64,000 bases of DNA from Fidelibacterota bacterium SCGC AAA298-D23 (GTDB lineage: Bacteria; Fidelibacterota; Marinisomatia; Marinisomatales; Marinisomataceae), in the NCBI GenBank assembly GCA_000402655.1, contig AQSI01000002.1:84156-148155 (forward strand). The letters run 5' to 3'. A program made the translations under genes and the position numbers. Below, piece after piece: positions 8,545 through 18,021 of this stretch. Every line of letters begins with the position of its first letter. Within the stretch, counting starts at the first letter, position 1. Below the pieces are notes generated by a model, which had not been told where the DNA came from, did not search any database, and was given only the letters and a program-made list of their open reading frames with translations.

Positions 8545-10922
8545 TGAAAGTTTCACTTCACTGGCTAAGAAGGTTTGTCGACTTTGATTTAACTGCCACT
8601 GAACTGGCTGAAAAGCTGACTATGAGAGGGTTTGAATCTGAAGTAGTATCTGATTTTGATTCTTTAGAAAATTTAGTCGTTGGAGACGTTTTAACAGCAA
8701 AAAAACATCCAGATGCAGACAAACTTAAATTATGTTCTGTTTCAGATGGATCAGAGACTTTTAGTGTAGTTTGCGGAGCTCCAAATGTAGATGCTGGTCA
8801 AAAAATAGTTTTTGCAAAAGTTGGCGCCGTTCTTCCAGGTAATTTCAAAATAGGAAAAGCAAAAATTAGAGGTGTAGAAAGTTTTGGTATGATTTGTTCT
8901 GAAAGAGAACTTGGAATTTCAGAAGAACATGACGGTATTATGGTCTTAGATGAATCTTTTAATGCAGGAACACCGATAAAAGAAGTGTTAGGTCCATTAT
9001 ATAACGCAATTGATATTGAAGTAACTCCAGATAAAGCTTTTGCATTAAGTCATCGAGGGATAGCTAGGGAAGTAGCAACAATTGTTGGATCAAAACTAAA
9101 AACTCCAATAAATAATGTAAAATTAAATCCAAAGACAAAAGACGTTATATCAGTCGAATTAGATAAAAAAGGCGGCTGTACACGCTATATAGCAGGTACA
9201 ATGAAAGGTTTAAAAGTAGGACCTTCTCCAAAATGGCTTGCTGAATATTTAAAATCAGTTGGTCAGAAGAGTATTAATAATCTTGTTGATATATCGAATT
9301 TTATGCTTCTAGAAATTGGTCATCCAACCCATGTATTTGATCTAAAAAAATTAGCCAAACCTGCAATAAAAGTTTCTTGGGCAAAAAAAGGTGAAAAATT
9401 TGATGCTTTGGATGAAGAAACATATGAACTAAGTACAGATCATATGGTAATTACGGATACAAAAAATACCGTTGCTTTAGCTGGTATTATAGGCGGGATG
9501 GATAGCTCTGTTACCGATTCAACCACAGAAGTATTGATTGAGAGCGCTTATTTTGACCCAGTTGTTATCAGAAAAGGGTCCAAAAAATTAAATTTATTAT
9601 CTGAGGCATCTAGAAGATTTGAGAGGGGTACAGACTCAAATGCTGCTTTAGAGGCATTCAATATGATTGTTCAGCTAATGCAAGAAGTTGCTGGTGGTAC
9701 TTTAGAGTCTATGATTACTGATGAATGTTCAATGAGCCTTGACAATACTTCTGTTGATTTATCGTCTGAAAAACTGCTCAAATATGCAGGACAAGAAATT
9801 GCTTCAAAAGATATAGATTCTATACTTAAAGGACTTCACATAGATGCTAAAAAAACAAAAACTGGTTGGAATTGTTCTATTCCTACATTTAGAACTGATC
9901 TAAAGGTAGAAACAGACCTTATTGAAGAGGTGTTTAGACTTTATGGTTATGACAATATTAAGTCTTCTTTTAATTATTCTTCTATTATGCAATATGCGAA
10001 CGATGAAGAATCTACTATTTCTTCATTAAAACATCATTTATCCTCCTTAGGATTTCATCAATCTTATAATAATTCACTTGAAGATATTGAAGAAGTGAAG
10101 TTGTTTGGAAAAGATGCTGTTAGTGTTATGAATCCTTCGTCCGAAAGAATGAATACTTTGCGAACAAATCTTCATTCAGGATTGTTGAAAAATTTAGATT
10201 TTAACTATCGTAATGGATCAGCAAATACGTTGATTTATGAATATGGAACAATTTTTGAAGGTAAGACAGATAAATTAGATGATATAACTCAGAAAAGTAG
10301 TTTATCGTGCTTAGTTCACGGTGATTTATTTTCAAAAAATGTACATTTTGATTCTATACCTGCTTCTTTTTCATTTTTGAAAGGGGTGGCTTCCAATATT
10401 TTTGAAGATAAAAGACTGGGTATAAAAGTGAAGTTTTCAGAGCAGAAACATCATTATTGCGATCCATATTTCTCAATTATTGACGGTAAAAAACAAGTTA
10501 TTGGTGGTTTAGGTATTATTAAAGATTCATTACTCAAACAATTAGATATAGCTCATAAGCATGAAGTTGTAATATTTGATATAGATCCAGAGATTTTTAC
10601 TAATTATGGTAGTTATAGCACGAAGGTAGAGGATATTGTAACCTTCCCAATCGTGCAAAGAGACTTAAATTTTAAAATGGACAGCAGTATTCAAGTTGGC
10701 GATGTTGTCAAAACAATGAAATCAATCAACCAGTCTATATTACAAAATGTAATTCCGGTTGATATTTATCAATCAAAAGACACATCATCCAAGGATATTT
10801 TATTTTCATTGAACTTTCAATCAGCTAAAAAAACACTTGAAGACAACGATGTAAATTCAATTATTACTGAAATTATAAATATTGTTTCTAAGAAATTTAA
10901 TGCTAAATTAAGAGATAATTAG
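8544..10922 (+). CDS. pheT: Phenylalanine--tRNA ligase, beta subunit
   Basis: The 792-residue partner of PheS. Domains in order: N-terminal tRNA-binding OB fold (about 40-150, with HPDADKLKLCSVSDG), the B3/B4 editing domain that removes mischarged Tyr-tRNA (about 205-370, with SVGQKSINNLVDISNFM), B5, the catalytic-like core, and the FDX-ACB anticodon-binding domain at the C-terminus (from about 700, TFPIVQRDLNFKMD). Length is normal for the bacterial subunit. The start overlaps the pheS stop, and zapA follows 8 nt downstream. Confidence 0.97.
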   Translation: MKVSLHWLRRFVDFDLTATELAEKLTMRGFESEVVSDFDSLENLVVGDVLTAKKHPDADKLKLCSVSDGSETFSVVCGAPNVDAGQKIVFAKVGAVLPGNFKIGKAKIRGVESFGMICSERELGISEEHDGIMVLDESFNAGTPIKEVLGPLYNAIDIEVTPDKAFALSHRGIAREVATIVGSKLKTPINNVKLNPKTKDVISVELDKKGGCTRYIAGTMKGLKVGPSPKWLAEYLKSVGQKSINNLVDISNFMLLEIGHPTHVFDLKKLAKPAIKVSWAKKGEKFDALDEETYELSTDHMVITDTKNTVALAGIIGGMDSSVTDSTTEVLIESAYFDPVVIRKGSKKLNLLSEASRRFERGTDSNAALEAFNMIVQLMQEVAGGTLESMITDECSMSLDNTSVDLSSEKLLKYAGQEIASKDIDSILKGLHIDAKKTKTGWNCSIPTFRTDLKVETDLIEEVFRLYGYDNIKSSFNYSSIMQYANDEESTISSLKHHLSSLGFHQSYNNSLEDIEEVKLFGKDAVSVMNPSSERMNTLRTNLHSGLLKNLDFNYRNGSANTLIYEYGTIFEGKTDKLDDITQKSSLSCLVHGDLFSKNVHFDSIPASFSFLKGVASNIFEDKRLGIKVKFSEQKHHYCDPYFSIIDGKKQVIGGLGIIKDSLLKQLDIAHKHEVVIFDIDPEIFTNYGSYSTKVEDIVTFPIVQRDLNFKMDSSIQVGDVVKTMKSINQSILQNVIPVDIYQSKDTSSKDILFSLNFQSAKKTLEDNDVNSIITEIINIVSKKFNAKLRDN

Positions 10923-10930
10923 AGGTTAAA

Positions 10931-11224
10931 ATGGAATCAAATAAAAAACTAGTAAACGTTAGAATCTTTGGACAAGAGTATCCAATTAGAGCTTCTTCAA
11001 ATGAGGATTATATTAAGGAAGTTGCAGCTTATGTAGATAAAAAAATGCATGAAGTTCAACGATCAGTTCCATCTTCCATGAATGCATCAAAAATAGCTAT
11101 TTTGGCAGCTATGAATATTTCTGATGAACTATTTGGTGCTCGTAGAGGAGAATACTCATTTAAAGGTGAGGTTGAGTCCAAAGTTAAATCGTTAATTGAA
11201 CGAATCGAAGAAATTACAGATTAA
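10931..11224 (+). CDS. zapA: Cell division protein ZapA
   Basis: A 97-residue ZapA homologue. The family bundles FtsZ filaments at the division ring. The protein starts with the strand KLVNVRIFGQEYPIRASSNEDYIKEVAAYVDKKM, where GQEYPIRA and the VA.YVD.KM pattern are characteristic, followed by helices for dimerisation (residues about 45-95). A Shine-Dalgarno-like AGAGG precedes the ATG. It sits 8 nt after pheT and 12 nt before folD, a position where ZapA is often found in other bacteria. Confidence 0.88.
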   Translation: MESNKKLVNVRIFGQEYPIRASSNEDYIKEVAAYVDKKMHEVQRSVPSSMNASKIAILAAMNISDELFGARRGEYSFKGEVESKVKSLIERIEEITD

Positions 11225-11236
11225 GAGGATATTGTA

Positions 11237-12106
11237 ATGGAAACGTCTATATTATCTGGCTTAGAGGCCAGTAAAGCTCTGTATTCTAGTCTCGAAAGCA
11301 GAATTAGTGACTTGAAAGATCATGGCATTATTCCTGGGCTTGCTGCAGTATTAGTTGGTAATAATCCTGCATCTGAGATATATGTTAAGAATAAGACCAA
11401 AAAATTTGAATCTTTGGGACTCAAAACTGATGTATTTCGACTGGAGGAGAAAGTATCGGAAGACGAACTATTATCCTTAATAGCCAGGCTAAACAACGAT
11501 GCTGATTTTCATGGTATTTTAGTACAATTGCCTCTACCAAAACATATTGATAGTGAAAAAGTCCTTAATGCAATCATTCCAACAAAAGATGTAGATGGGT
11601 TTCATCCTGAAAATGCCGGTTTATTGTCAATAGGTAAGCCTAGATTTATACCGTGTACTCCCAAAGGTATTATGTTTATTTTAAAGCATTTTAACATAGA
11701 TTTAAATGGCAAGCATGTAGTAGTTATTGGAAGAAGTAATATTGTTGGTAGACCTATTTCTATTTTAGCTAGCTTAAAAGAGCTTGGAAACGCTACAGTA
11801 ACGCTGTGCCATAGTGGAACAAAAGATTTAAAGTTTTTTTCAAAACAAGCAGATATTTTAGTTGCTGCTTTAGGATCACCACAGTTTGTTGACAGTTCTT
11901 ATATCAAAGAAGGGGCATGTTTAGTTGATGTTGGGATAAACAGAATTGAAGTTGATGGAAAGTCGAAAATTATTGGTGATGTCAACCAAGACAGTGTAAC
12001 TGGTATAGCAAGCTCATTAACACCTGTTCCAAAAGGTATTGGACCCATGACGATAGCTATGCTTGTAGAAAACACCGTTTTATCAGCTGAATTATTGTTA
12101 AATTAA
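11237..12106 (+). CDS. folD: Bifunctional methylenetetrahydrofolate dehydrogenase/cyclohydrolase
   Basis: FolD oxidises 5,10-methylene-THF to methenyl-THF with NADP+ and hydrolyses that to 10-formyl-THF, feeding one-carbon units to purine and initiator-tRNA formylation. The 289 residues contain the catalytic YVKNKTKKFESLG lysine region (about 50-60), VQLPLPKHID, DVDGFHPENAG, the NADP-binding GRSNIVGRPIS (about 165-175) and the C-terminal VPKGIGPMTIAML. The last usually reads PGGVGPMT, so the P-K-G variant is slightly unusual. A Shine-Dalgarno GAGG lies before the ATG. It is part of the run from zapA. Confidence 0.96.
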   Translation: METSILSGLEASKALYSSLESRISDLKDHGIIPGLAAVLVGNNPASEIYVKNKTKKFESLGLKTDVFRLEEKVSEDELLSLIARLNNDADFHGILVQLPLPKHIDSEKVLNAIIPTKDVDGFHPENAGLLSIGKPRFIPCTPKGIMFILKHFNIDLNGKHVVVIGRSNIVGRPISILASLKELGNATVTLCHSGTKDLKFFSKQADILVAALGSPQFVDSSYIKEGACLVDVGINRIEVDGKSKIIGDVNQDSVTGIASSLTPVPKGIGPMTIAMLVENTVLSAELLLN

Positions 12107-12128
12107 TTTTTTATGATCAGGAGATATA

Positions 12129-13913
12129 ATGCTTAAGAAACTTTTTATTTTTGTACCTTTTTTATTCTTTTCGTGTACATCTAGTGTCGACGAAAATGAA
12201 ATCAAAAGAGCCAATCAATTTTTTGAATCAGTTTTTCAAGATGCTGTATTAGATAGTCCAGAATTCCAGGCTTCTTTAGGGTATAAATCCAATTATGATA
12301 AGTGGGATGATATTACATGGCAAAAATCAAGAACTAAAGCAAAACAATCCATTAATGATTTAAAGTTTTTAAGAGAGAATATCAACTACGACAAACTAGA
12401 TGAACCTACAAAAATTAGTTATCGTTTAATGGAAAAAAGGCTTCAAAGAACAATTGATAATGATAAGTTTATATTTCATGGATATATGATAACACATAGA
12501 GGAGGTAAACACTCCAGTATACCTTCATTTCTTATTAATTATCATAAGATTGATGAAGAACAAGATGTCAAAGACTATATTGGTCGTTTGAGAAATATTG
12601 AACCATTAATGAATGATTTGATTGATCAATTAAAATTAAGACAAGATGTAAAAAAAATAGCTCCTGCATTTGTATTTCCTCAAGCAATAAAAACATCAGA
12701 AAACATTATTTCAGGATATCCATTTGAAGAAACGGACAAACAAAATGTTATTTATGGCGATTTCATGAAAAAATTAAACGCCCTTGACATATCAGATGCT
12801 AAAAAATTAAGATATCAAAGCGAAGCAGAAGCAGTATTACTTTCTGTAGTCAATTATTCTTACAACAAGTTAATTGATTTTCTTAAAGAACAACAAAAAC
12901 TAGCAGATAATAATCATGGTGTTTGGAAGTTTGAAGATGGAGCTGAATATTATCAACATACACTTGACGGTTATACAACACTTGGATTAACTGCAGAAGA
13001 AATTCATAAGATTGGTTTGAGTGAAGTAGAAAGAATCCATGGAGAAATCTATGAAATCATGGAGAAAGTAAACTTTAACGGAACATTAAAAGAATTTTTT
13101 GATTTCATGAGAGAGGATGACCAATTTTATTATCCTGAAGGACCTGAGGGCAGACAAATGTACTTAGATCAGGTACAAGTTGTAGTAGATACGCTGTCTA
13201 ATCGTATAGAAGAACTGTTTTATGGGTTGCCATCTATTCCGCTTCAAGTTAAGGCTGTAGAAGCTTATAGAGAGGCATCTGCTGGTATTGCATTCTATCA
13301 AAGAGGTCAGGCTGATGGTAGTAGACCTGGAACATATTATGCAAATTTGTACAGAATGAGAGATATGCCAATTTATAAATTAGAAAATTTAGCATATCAC
13401 GAGGCTATACCTGGACATCATATGCAAATTTCAATTCAACTAGAAGTAGAGGATATGCCAAGTTTTAGGAAATACGGGGGATACAGCGTATACGCAGAAG
13501 GTTGGGCACTATACTCTGAGACTCTTCCAAAAGAAATAGGTTTATATAAAGATCCATACTCAGACTTTGGAAGACTTTCAGGAGAACTTTGGCGAGCATG
13601 TAGATTAGTAGTCGATACTGGTGTTCATCATTACAAATGGACAAGAGAAGAAGGTATTGATTACTATTTGAACAATACAGCTAATCCAGAAGGAGATTGT
13701 ATTGGAATGGTTGAGAGACATATAGTATGGCCTGCACAGGCAGTTTCATATAAAATTGGCATGATAAAAGTTCAAGAACTACGAGCATATGCAGAGCAAG
13801 AATTAGGTGATAAATTTTCAATACAAGCATTTCATGATGTAGTCTTAAGAAATGGTAGTGTAACCATGGATATTTTAGAAGATATTGTTTATAGTTGGGT
13901 TGATAGTCAATAA
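12129..13913 (+). CDS. DUF885 family peptidase-like lipoprotein
   Basis: A 594-residue member of the DUF885 family. Members resemble gluzincin metallopeptidases, but few have been characterised. The N-terminus (LFIFVPFLFFSC) is a lipoprotein signal with cysteine at residue 16. The zinc-site motif HEAIPGHHMQ is at about residue 425, followed by SVYAEGWALYSE at about residue 455, with the glutamate expected to complete the site. The C-terminal MVERHIVWPAQAVSYKIG is also typical. A Shine-Dalgarno CAGGAGA precedes the ATG. The stop overlaps the cutA start by one base. Likely periplasmic peptide turnover; substrate unknown. Confidence 0.85.
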   Translation: MLKKLFIFVPFLFFSCTSSVDENEIKRANQFFESVFQDAVLDSPEFQASLGYKSNYDKWDDITWQKSRTKAKQSINDLKFLRENINYDKLDEPTKISYRLMEKRLQRTIDNDKFIFHGYMITHRGGKHSSIPSFLINYHKIDEEQDVKDYIGRLRNIEPLMNDLIDQLKLRQDVKKIAPAFVFPQAIKTSENIISGYPFEETDKQNVIYGDFMKKLNALDISDAKKLRYQSEAEAVLLSVVNYSYNKLIDFLKEQQKLADNNHGVWKFEDGAEYYQHTLDGYTTLGLTAEEIHKIGLSEVERIHGEIYEIMEKVNFNGTLKEFFDFMREDDQFYYPEGPEGRQMYLDQVQVVVDTLSNRIEELFYGLPSIPLQVKAVEAYREASAGIAFYQRGQADGSRPGTYYANLYRMRDMPIYKLENLAYHEAIPGHHMQISIQLEVEDMPSFRKYGGYSVYAEGWALYSETLPKEIGLYKDPYSDFGRLSGELWRACRLVVDTGVHHYKWTREEGIDYYLNNTANPEGDCIGMVERHIVWPAQAVSYKIGMIKVQELRAYAEQELGDKFSIQAFHDVVLRNGSVTMDILEDIVYSWVDSQ

Positions 13914-14224
13914 TGATAATAATTAAAACTACTACAGATAGTCATAAGGCTATGAAGCTAATTGCAAATACTCTTCTTAACAAAAAGCTTGCTGCATGCG
14001 TAAATATGATTCCTCGAATGAGATCAAAATATATTGTAGATGGAAGAATTACTGAATCTAGAGAAGTAATTTTATTAATTAAGACTACTAAAAAATTAGA
14101 AAATAAAGTTTATAAAACTATTAAAGACCTTCATAATTATGAAATACCTGAAATTTCAACTATTCAAACCTCAAAAGTCGATAAAAACTTTGAAAATTGG
14201 CTAAAGGATTTTGTCGAAAGATAA
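13913..14224 (+). CDS. cutA: CutA-like divalent-cation tolerance protein
   Basis: A 103-residue protein of the trimeric CutA1 family, ferredoxin-like folds originally linked to copper tolerance but of uncertain cellular role. Characteristic elements are LLNKKLAACVNMIP (about 21-34), a central strand pair ending in EVILLIKTT, and the C-terminal YEIPEISTI. The start ATG overlaps the stop of the DUF885 gene (TAATG), and the next gene begins 3 nt after the stop, so it belongs to a tight run. Confidence 0.9.
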   Translation: MIIIKTTTDSHKAMKLIANTLLNKKLAACVNMIPRMRSKYIVDGRITESREVILLIKTTKKLENKVYKTIKDLHNYEIPEISTIQTSKVDKNFENWLKDFVER

Positions 14225-14227
14225 TTC

Positions 14228-15328
14228 ATGAGATTGGAAGAGTTATCCGAAAAAAGTGTTTTAAAATATGTAGTCATATCATTGTTAATAATAATGTTGA
14301 CAACAATCATAGTTGTTATTTCATTAAATTTTGAGACCTTAAAAAATAATTTCTACGATAAACAGGTCGAAACTCTAACGGTAATACCTCCAAACGAAAA
14401 TGATATTTTACGAATTATTTTTACAGGAGTTAGCACACCACTAACTCCGCATATAGCTCAACAAAGTGTTGTTATATCTATTAATAATAAAAATTATGTT
14501 TTTGATGCTGGTTCAAGATCAACTGCTAATTTTGTTTCAGAAGGTTCACTTGAAGCTGCTAATATTGAAGCAGTTTTTATAACTCATACTCATTCAGATC
14601 ATATAGGTAGTTTGGGCGAGCTTATTTTAGCATCTTGGGGACGAGGAAGGACCTCTTCATTACCTGTTTATGGAGCTGGAAAAGAAATTCAGAATGTCGT
14701 AGATGGATTTAATCTTGCATATAAACCTGATAGAGATCACAGAACAGCTCATCATGGTCAAGAATTCTTCCTTCCAGAAAATGGTTTGTTAAAAGCACAA
14801 TTATTCGAAGTCAAAGATAAAGAACTATTAATTTTTGAAGATGTAAATATTCGAGTATATGCTTTTAATGTTCCTCATGGGCCAATTCATGGTTCTGTTG
14901 GATATAAAATTATCTCTGAAGACAGATCAGTTGTAATTTCTGGAGATACTGATGTAATGGACAGTTATGAATTCGTGAATGGGGTAGATGTTTTGATTCA
15001 TGAAGCAATTATTGAGCCAGTAAGTACTGCTGTAAGTCAATCAGCCAAAAGATTAGGAAATGAGCGAATAAGTGAAATTTTTAATGATATTAATGATTAT
15101 CATGCTAATTTAATTGATTATGAAGATAATCCAGGATTATTATCAAGACTTGAAGGTATTGAACTAGGATTGTTAGCTCTTATACATATTATTCCAGATA
15201 AGGATAATATCATTGTTAAAAGAGCATTAAAGAAGTTTAGTTCTCAATCCTCACATGATGTTGTTGTTGCAGAAATAAATATGGTTATTTCATTACCATT
15301 AAATTCAAAGGAGATAATAATTAAATGA
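14228..15328 (+). CDS. Membrane-anchored metallo-beta-lactamase-fold hydrolase
   Basis: A 366-residue MBL-fold protein. A single hydrophobic helix (about residues 14-36) precedes the enzyme domain, so it is probably anchored in the inner membrane facing the periplasm. The metal motif is THTHSDHIGSLGEL (HxHxDH, about 118-131), and a further ligand aspartate is in VVISGDTDVMDS, with later histidines in VLIHEAII. The domain resembles arylsulfatase/RNase Z-type hydrolases, but no tRNA-processing exosite is recognisable. Start spacing of 3 nt from cutA and a 4-bp overlap with the next gene indicate an operon. Substrate unknown. Confidence 0.82.
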   Translation: MRLEELSEKSVLKYVVISLLIIMLTTIIVVISLNFETLKNNFYDKQVETLTVIPPNENDILRIIFTGVSTPLTPHIAQQSVVISINNKNYVFDAGSRSTANFVSEGSLEAANIEAVFITHTHSDHIGSLGELILASWGRGRTSSLPVYGAGKEIQNVVDGFNLAYKPDRDHRTAHHGQEFFLPENGLLKAQLFEVKDKELLIFEDVNIRVYAFNVPHGPIHGSVGYKIISEDRSVVISGDTDVMDSYEFVNGVDVLIHEAIIEPVSTAVSQSAKRLGNERISEIFNDINDYHANLIDYEDNPGLLSRLEGIELGLLALIHIIPDKDNIIVKRALKKFSSQSSHDVVVAEINMVISLPLNSKEIIIK

Positions 15329-15966
15329 GCATTATCGATAGTTTAAATTGGCGATACGCTACAACAAAGTTTGATAGAAATAAAAAAATTTCTGATTCAG
15401 ATATTTTAAAACTTAAAGAAATTGTTAAGTTATCTCCGTCATCATGGGGATTACAATTTTATAAAATATTAATTTTTTCAAATCAAGATATTAAAGATAA
15501 ACTTTTACCCTCTGCATACAGCCAAAAGCAAGTAGCAGATTGTTCTCACTTATTTGTGTTCTGTTCATTAAAAGTCGTTCACGAAAAAGACATCGATCAA
15601 ATGATAGACCAATTTCATATTTTAAGATCTAATGATAAAGATTATTCCAAAGAAAGCATTGAAAACTATTCAAATGAAGTTAAAAAGAGTGTTTTGGGAA
15701 TGAATAAACATAAACAGAGTGAATGGCTCAAAAAACAATGTTACATAGCGTTAGGTCAATTAATGGTAGGCTGTGCTGACATGAGGATAGATTCATGTCC
15801 AATGGAAGGATTTAAATCAAATGAGTTTGATGAAATACTTGATCTAAGTTCACAAAATTTAACATCAGTAGTGTTACTTCCTGTTGGATATAGATCAGAA
15901 GAAGATAAATATCAGCACAAGACCAAGGTAAGAAAACCTAATAATCTTCTTTTTGTTGATGATTAA
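15325..15966 (+). CDS. Nitroreductase-family NAD(P)H-dependent oxidoreductase
   Basis: A 213-residue flavoprotein of the nitroreductase fold, closest in style to NfsB-type enzymes that reduce nitroaromatics, quinones or flavins using FMN and NAD(P)H. Family features are the N-terminal RYATTKFDRNKKIS (FMN phosphate-binding arginine), LSPSSWGLQFYKIL (about 36-50), QCYIALGQLM in the middle, and CPMEGF (about 160) followed by LPVGYRSEEDKYQ. The start overlaps the preceding stop by 4 bp (ATGA). Physiological substrate cannot be inferred from the sequence. Confidence 0.88.
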   Translation: MSIIDSLNWRYATTKFDRNKKISDSDILKLKEIVKLSPSSWGLQFYKILIFSNQDIKDKLLPSAYSQKQVADCSHLFVFCSLKVVHEKDIDQMIDQFHILRSNDKDYSKESIENYSNEVKKSVLGMNKHKQSEWLKKQCYIALGQLMVGCADMRIDSCPMEGFKSNEFDEILDLSSQNLTSVVLLPVGYRSEEDKYQHKTKVRKPNNLLFVDD

Positions 15967-16011
15967 TTACTCTAATATATGAATTATAAATTCTTAAAAG
16001 CTGAGGAATGA

Positions 16012-16404
16012 ATGAAAACTGAACTAAACAAAAAAAATAATCAAACAACAGTAGTAATTGATGTTTCATATGAAGTTGAAAATAATGTTGCTAGAGATTT
16101 TGTAAGAGATGAACATGCAACAGTTTTTTTTAATCTTAAGGATAAGGGAATTCATCGATTTGAATGGTACTTAAATGAAGAAGATAAAACCGGAACTCTT
16201 ATTGAAATATTTGAGAATTCTCAAGTTTGGGAAAATGTTGGAAATAAATTAATTGGTTCACCAATAAATTTAAGATTAAGAGAATTATTTACAATTGAAA
16301 AAATCACTGTTTTGGGAGAAATAAGTGATGAATTCAAGGATAAATTGAAACAAATGTCTTCTCCTGTTGTCAAATCTTACGTTGGTGGAATTCGTCAAGA
16401 GTAA
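16012..16404 (+). CDS. Small cytoplasmic protein of unknown function
   Basis: I do not recognise this 130-residue protein with confidence. It has no signal peptide or membrane segment. The pattern of strands around HRFEWYLNEEDKTGTLIEIFEN followed by helices is reminiscent of small dimeric alpha-beta barrel proteins of the antibiotic-biosynthesis monooxygenase type, but no catalytic signature is visible, so that is only a structural guess. The ATG follows a GAGG Shine-Dalgarno. It lies 45 nt after the nitroreductase gene and 6 nt before rmuC. Confidence 0.65.
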   Translation: MKTELNKKNNQTTVVIDVSYEVENNVARDFVRDEHATVFFNLKDKGIHRFEWYLNEEDKTGTLIEIFENSQVWENVGNKLIGSPINLRLRELFTIEKITVLGEISDEFKDKLKQMSSPVVKSYVGGIRQE

Positions 16405-16410
16405 ATTGAA

Positions 16411-17568
16411 ATGGAAAGTCTTTTTATATCATCACTTTTTAATATTATTTATGCAATTGCTCTAGGGATAATTGGTTACATATTGTACGGTATTTCGAAA
16501 AATGCTCCAAAAACTTCAGAGGATAAAGAAAATCTTTTGAATGAAAGAGCTAGTAACATTGCAGTTGATGCCGCAAAAAAGGCTTTAGATGAAGTACTAA
16601 AGCAAAATGCTGAACTTCAGAAGAAAGATTGGGATGGGTATAAAAAGGATTTAGATCTTACTCTAACTCCAGTCAAGAAATCATTAGAGGATCTACAAAA
16701 AAATATCTCAGAAGTAGAAAAAGATCGTGTTGAAGATAAGGGTAAACTGGATGAAAAGTTGAAAGACTTAATTGGTACTACAGAAAGTTTGAGTAGAGCA
16801 CTTACTTCAAGTTCTGATACTGGAGATTTAGGAGAAACTATTTTACGTAATCTGGTTGAAAAAGCTGGAATGATTAAATATATCGACTTTATTGAACAGA
16901 CGTCCTCAGGAGATAGAAGTATTCCTGATATGGTTATTAATTTACCTGGTGGTGGAAAAATACCTATTGATTCAAAGCTTTCATTGGAAGCATTTGATCA
17001 AGCAATGGATACATCTGATAAGTCTCAACGTAAAGCATTAGAAGAAAAGCATGCAAATAACTGCAGAACACTAATGCGTAACTTATCCAAAAAAGAATAT
17101 CACAAACAATTTGATGGACCGATTGAGTTTGTAGTAATGTTCATTGGAAGTGAACCAGCTTATCAAATGGCTTTAAAACATGATGGAAAATTGTTTCTTG
17201 ATGGTGCAGATAAAAAAGTATTTGTTGTATCTCCATTATCACTATTGCCGTTATTAAGTTTAGTGTCAGAAGCTTGGAGACAATTTCAACTTAGTACTAA
17301 TGCAAATCAAGCTATACAAATTGCAAAAGATTTAACTGATCGCTTAAAAATTTATGAGGATAAGTATCAAGCCGTTGGAAGTAAAATTTTAGCACTAGGT
17401 AAAGCATATAACTCGTCCGTTTCATCATATAATGCACGATTAAAACCTTCTGTAAGAAACCTCCAAAAATTACAAGGACAGCCAGAAGATTTAATTGATA
17501 TGGAAAGTGTTCCAGTTGATGTAACACCGGTTATTGAATCGTTAGAAGCTGAAAACAAAGAAAAATAA
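16411..17568 (+). CDS. rmuC: DNA recombination protein RmuC
   Basis: RmuC limits inversions at short inverted repeats and is a presumed nuclease-fold protein. This 385-residue copy has an N-terminal membrane helix (about 5-25), a coiled-coil region (about 45-125) and the RmuC core (about 130-330). The core contains SGDLGETILRNLVEKAG, GDRSIPDMVINLPGGGKIPIDSKLSLEAF, with the PDMVI..P.......IDSK signature, and VVMFIGSEPAYQMAL. Only 5 nt separate its stop from the convergent HxlR gene, with no terminator between. Confidence 0.92.
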   Translation: MESLFISSLFNIIYAIALGIIGYILYGISKNAPKTSEDKENLLNERASNIAVDAAKKALDEVLKQNAELQKKDWDGYKKDLDLTLTPVKKSLEDLQKNISEVEKDRVEDKGKLDEKLKDLIGTTESLSRALTSSSDTGDLGETILRNLVEKAGMIKYIDFIEQTSSGDRSIPDMVINLPGGGKIPIDSKLSLEAFDQAMDTSDKSQRKALEEKHANNCRTLMRNLSKKEYHKQFDGPIEFVVMFIGSEPAYQMALKHDGKLFLDGADKKVFVVSPLSLLPLLSLVSEAWRQFQLSTNANQAIQIAKDLTDRLKIYEDKYQAVGSKILALGKAYNSSVSSYNARLKPSVRNLQKLQGQPEDLIDMESVPVDVTPVIESLEAENKEK

Positions 17569-17573
17569 TTTCC

Positions 17574-17918
17574 TTAATTAGCTTTAATATAGTTTAAAGC
17601 CCAATCATTTAGTTTATCAAGCACTGGAACCAATGACTTACCTTTTTTTGTTAATGAATATTCAACTCTTGGAGGAATTTCAGCATAGATCTTTCTAGAA
17701 ATTATATTATTTTTTTCTAAGTCTCTTAATTCTCTGGTTAACATATTTTTGCTTATACCATCAATCCCTCTATGTAAAATACCAAAACGATTAATTTTTT
17801 GAGAAATTCTCATAATAATAATCGGTCTCCATTTACCACCAATCATGTTCATTGAATAGGTGATAGGACATGACTCTACAGTACATCCACATATATCTTC
17901 AAAACATTGTTGTTTCAT
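17574..17918 (-). CDS. HxlR-family transcriptional regulator
   Basis: A 114-residue winged-helix regulator of the HxlR/YodB/HypR type, DNA-binding dimers that often sense electrophiles or thiol stress. The N-terminal cysteine cluster (CFEDICGCTVESCP, including the conserved CP position used for redox sensing in some members), MIGGKWRPIIIMRI, the recognition region GISKNMLTRELRDLEKNNII and the wing PPRVEYSLTKKG are all present. It is transcribed away from two CDGSH genes, DoxX and glutaredoxin, with a dyad in the shared intergenic region. The parsimonious inference is that it controls itself and that cassette in response to redox signals. Confidence 0.92.
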   Translation of the reverse strand: MKQQCFEDICGCTVESCPITYSMNMIGGKWRPIIIMRISQKINRFGILHRGIDGISKNMLTRELRDLEKNNIISRKIYAEIPPRVEYSLTKKGKSLVPVLDKLNDWALNYIKAN

Positions 17919-17939
17919 TATAATAGTCCTTTTTTTGTT

Positions 17940-17957
17940 ACTATATTAAAAAATAGT
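17940..17957. promoter_or_regulatory. Candidate HxlR operator between divergent genes
   Basis: An inverted repeat ACTAT (17940-17944), 8-nt spacer, ATAGT (17953-17957), lies in the 103-bp region between the HxlR gene and the first CDGSH gene. HxlR-family proteins often bind TACT...AGTA-type dyads beside their own promoter. The arms fit that pattern; binding itself is inference. Confidence 0.35.
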
Positions 17958-18021
17958 GCCTACTTGTACAATTTAACATTACTTAATAATTTTTCATATC
18001 AATTTTTGAAAGGATAAAAAT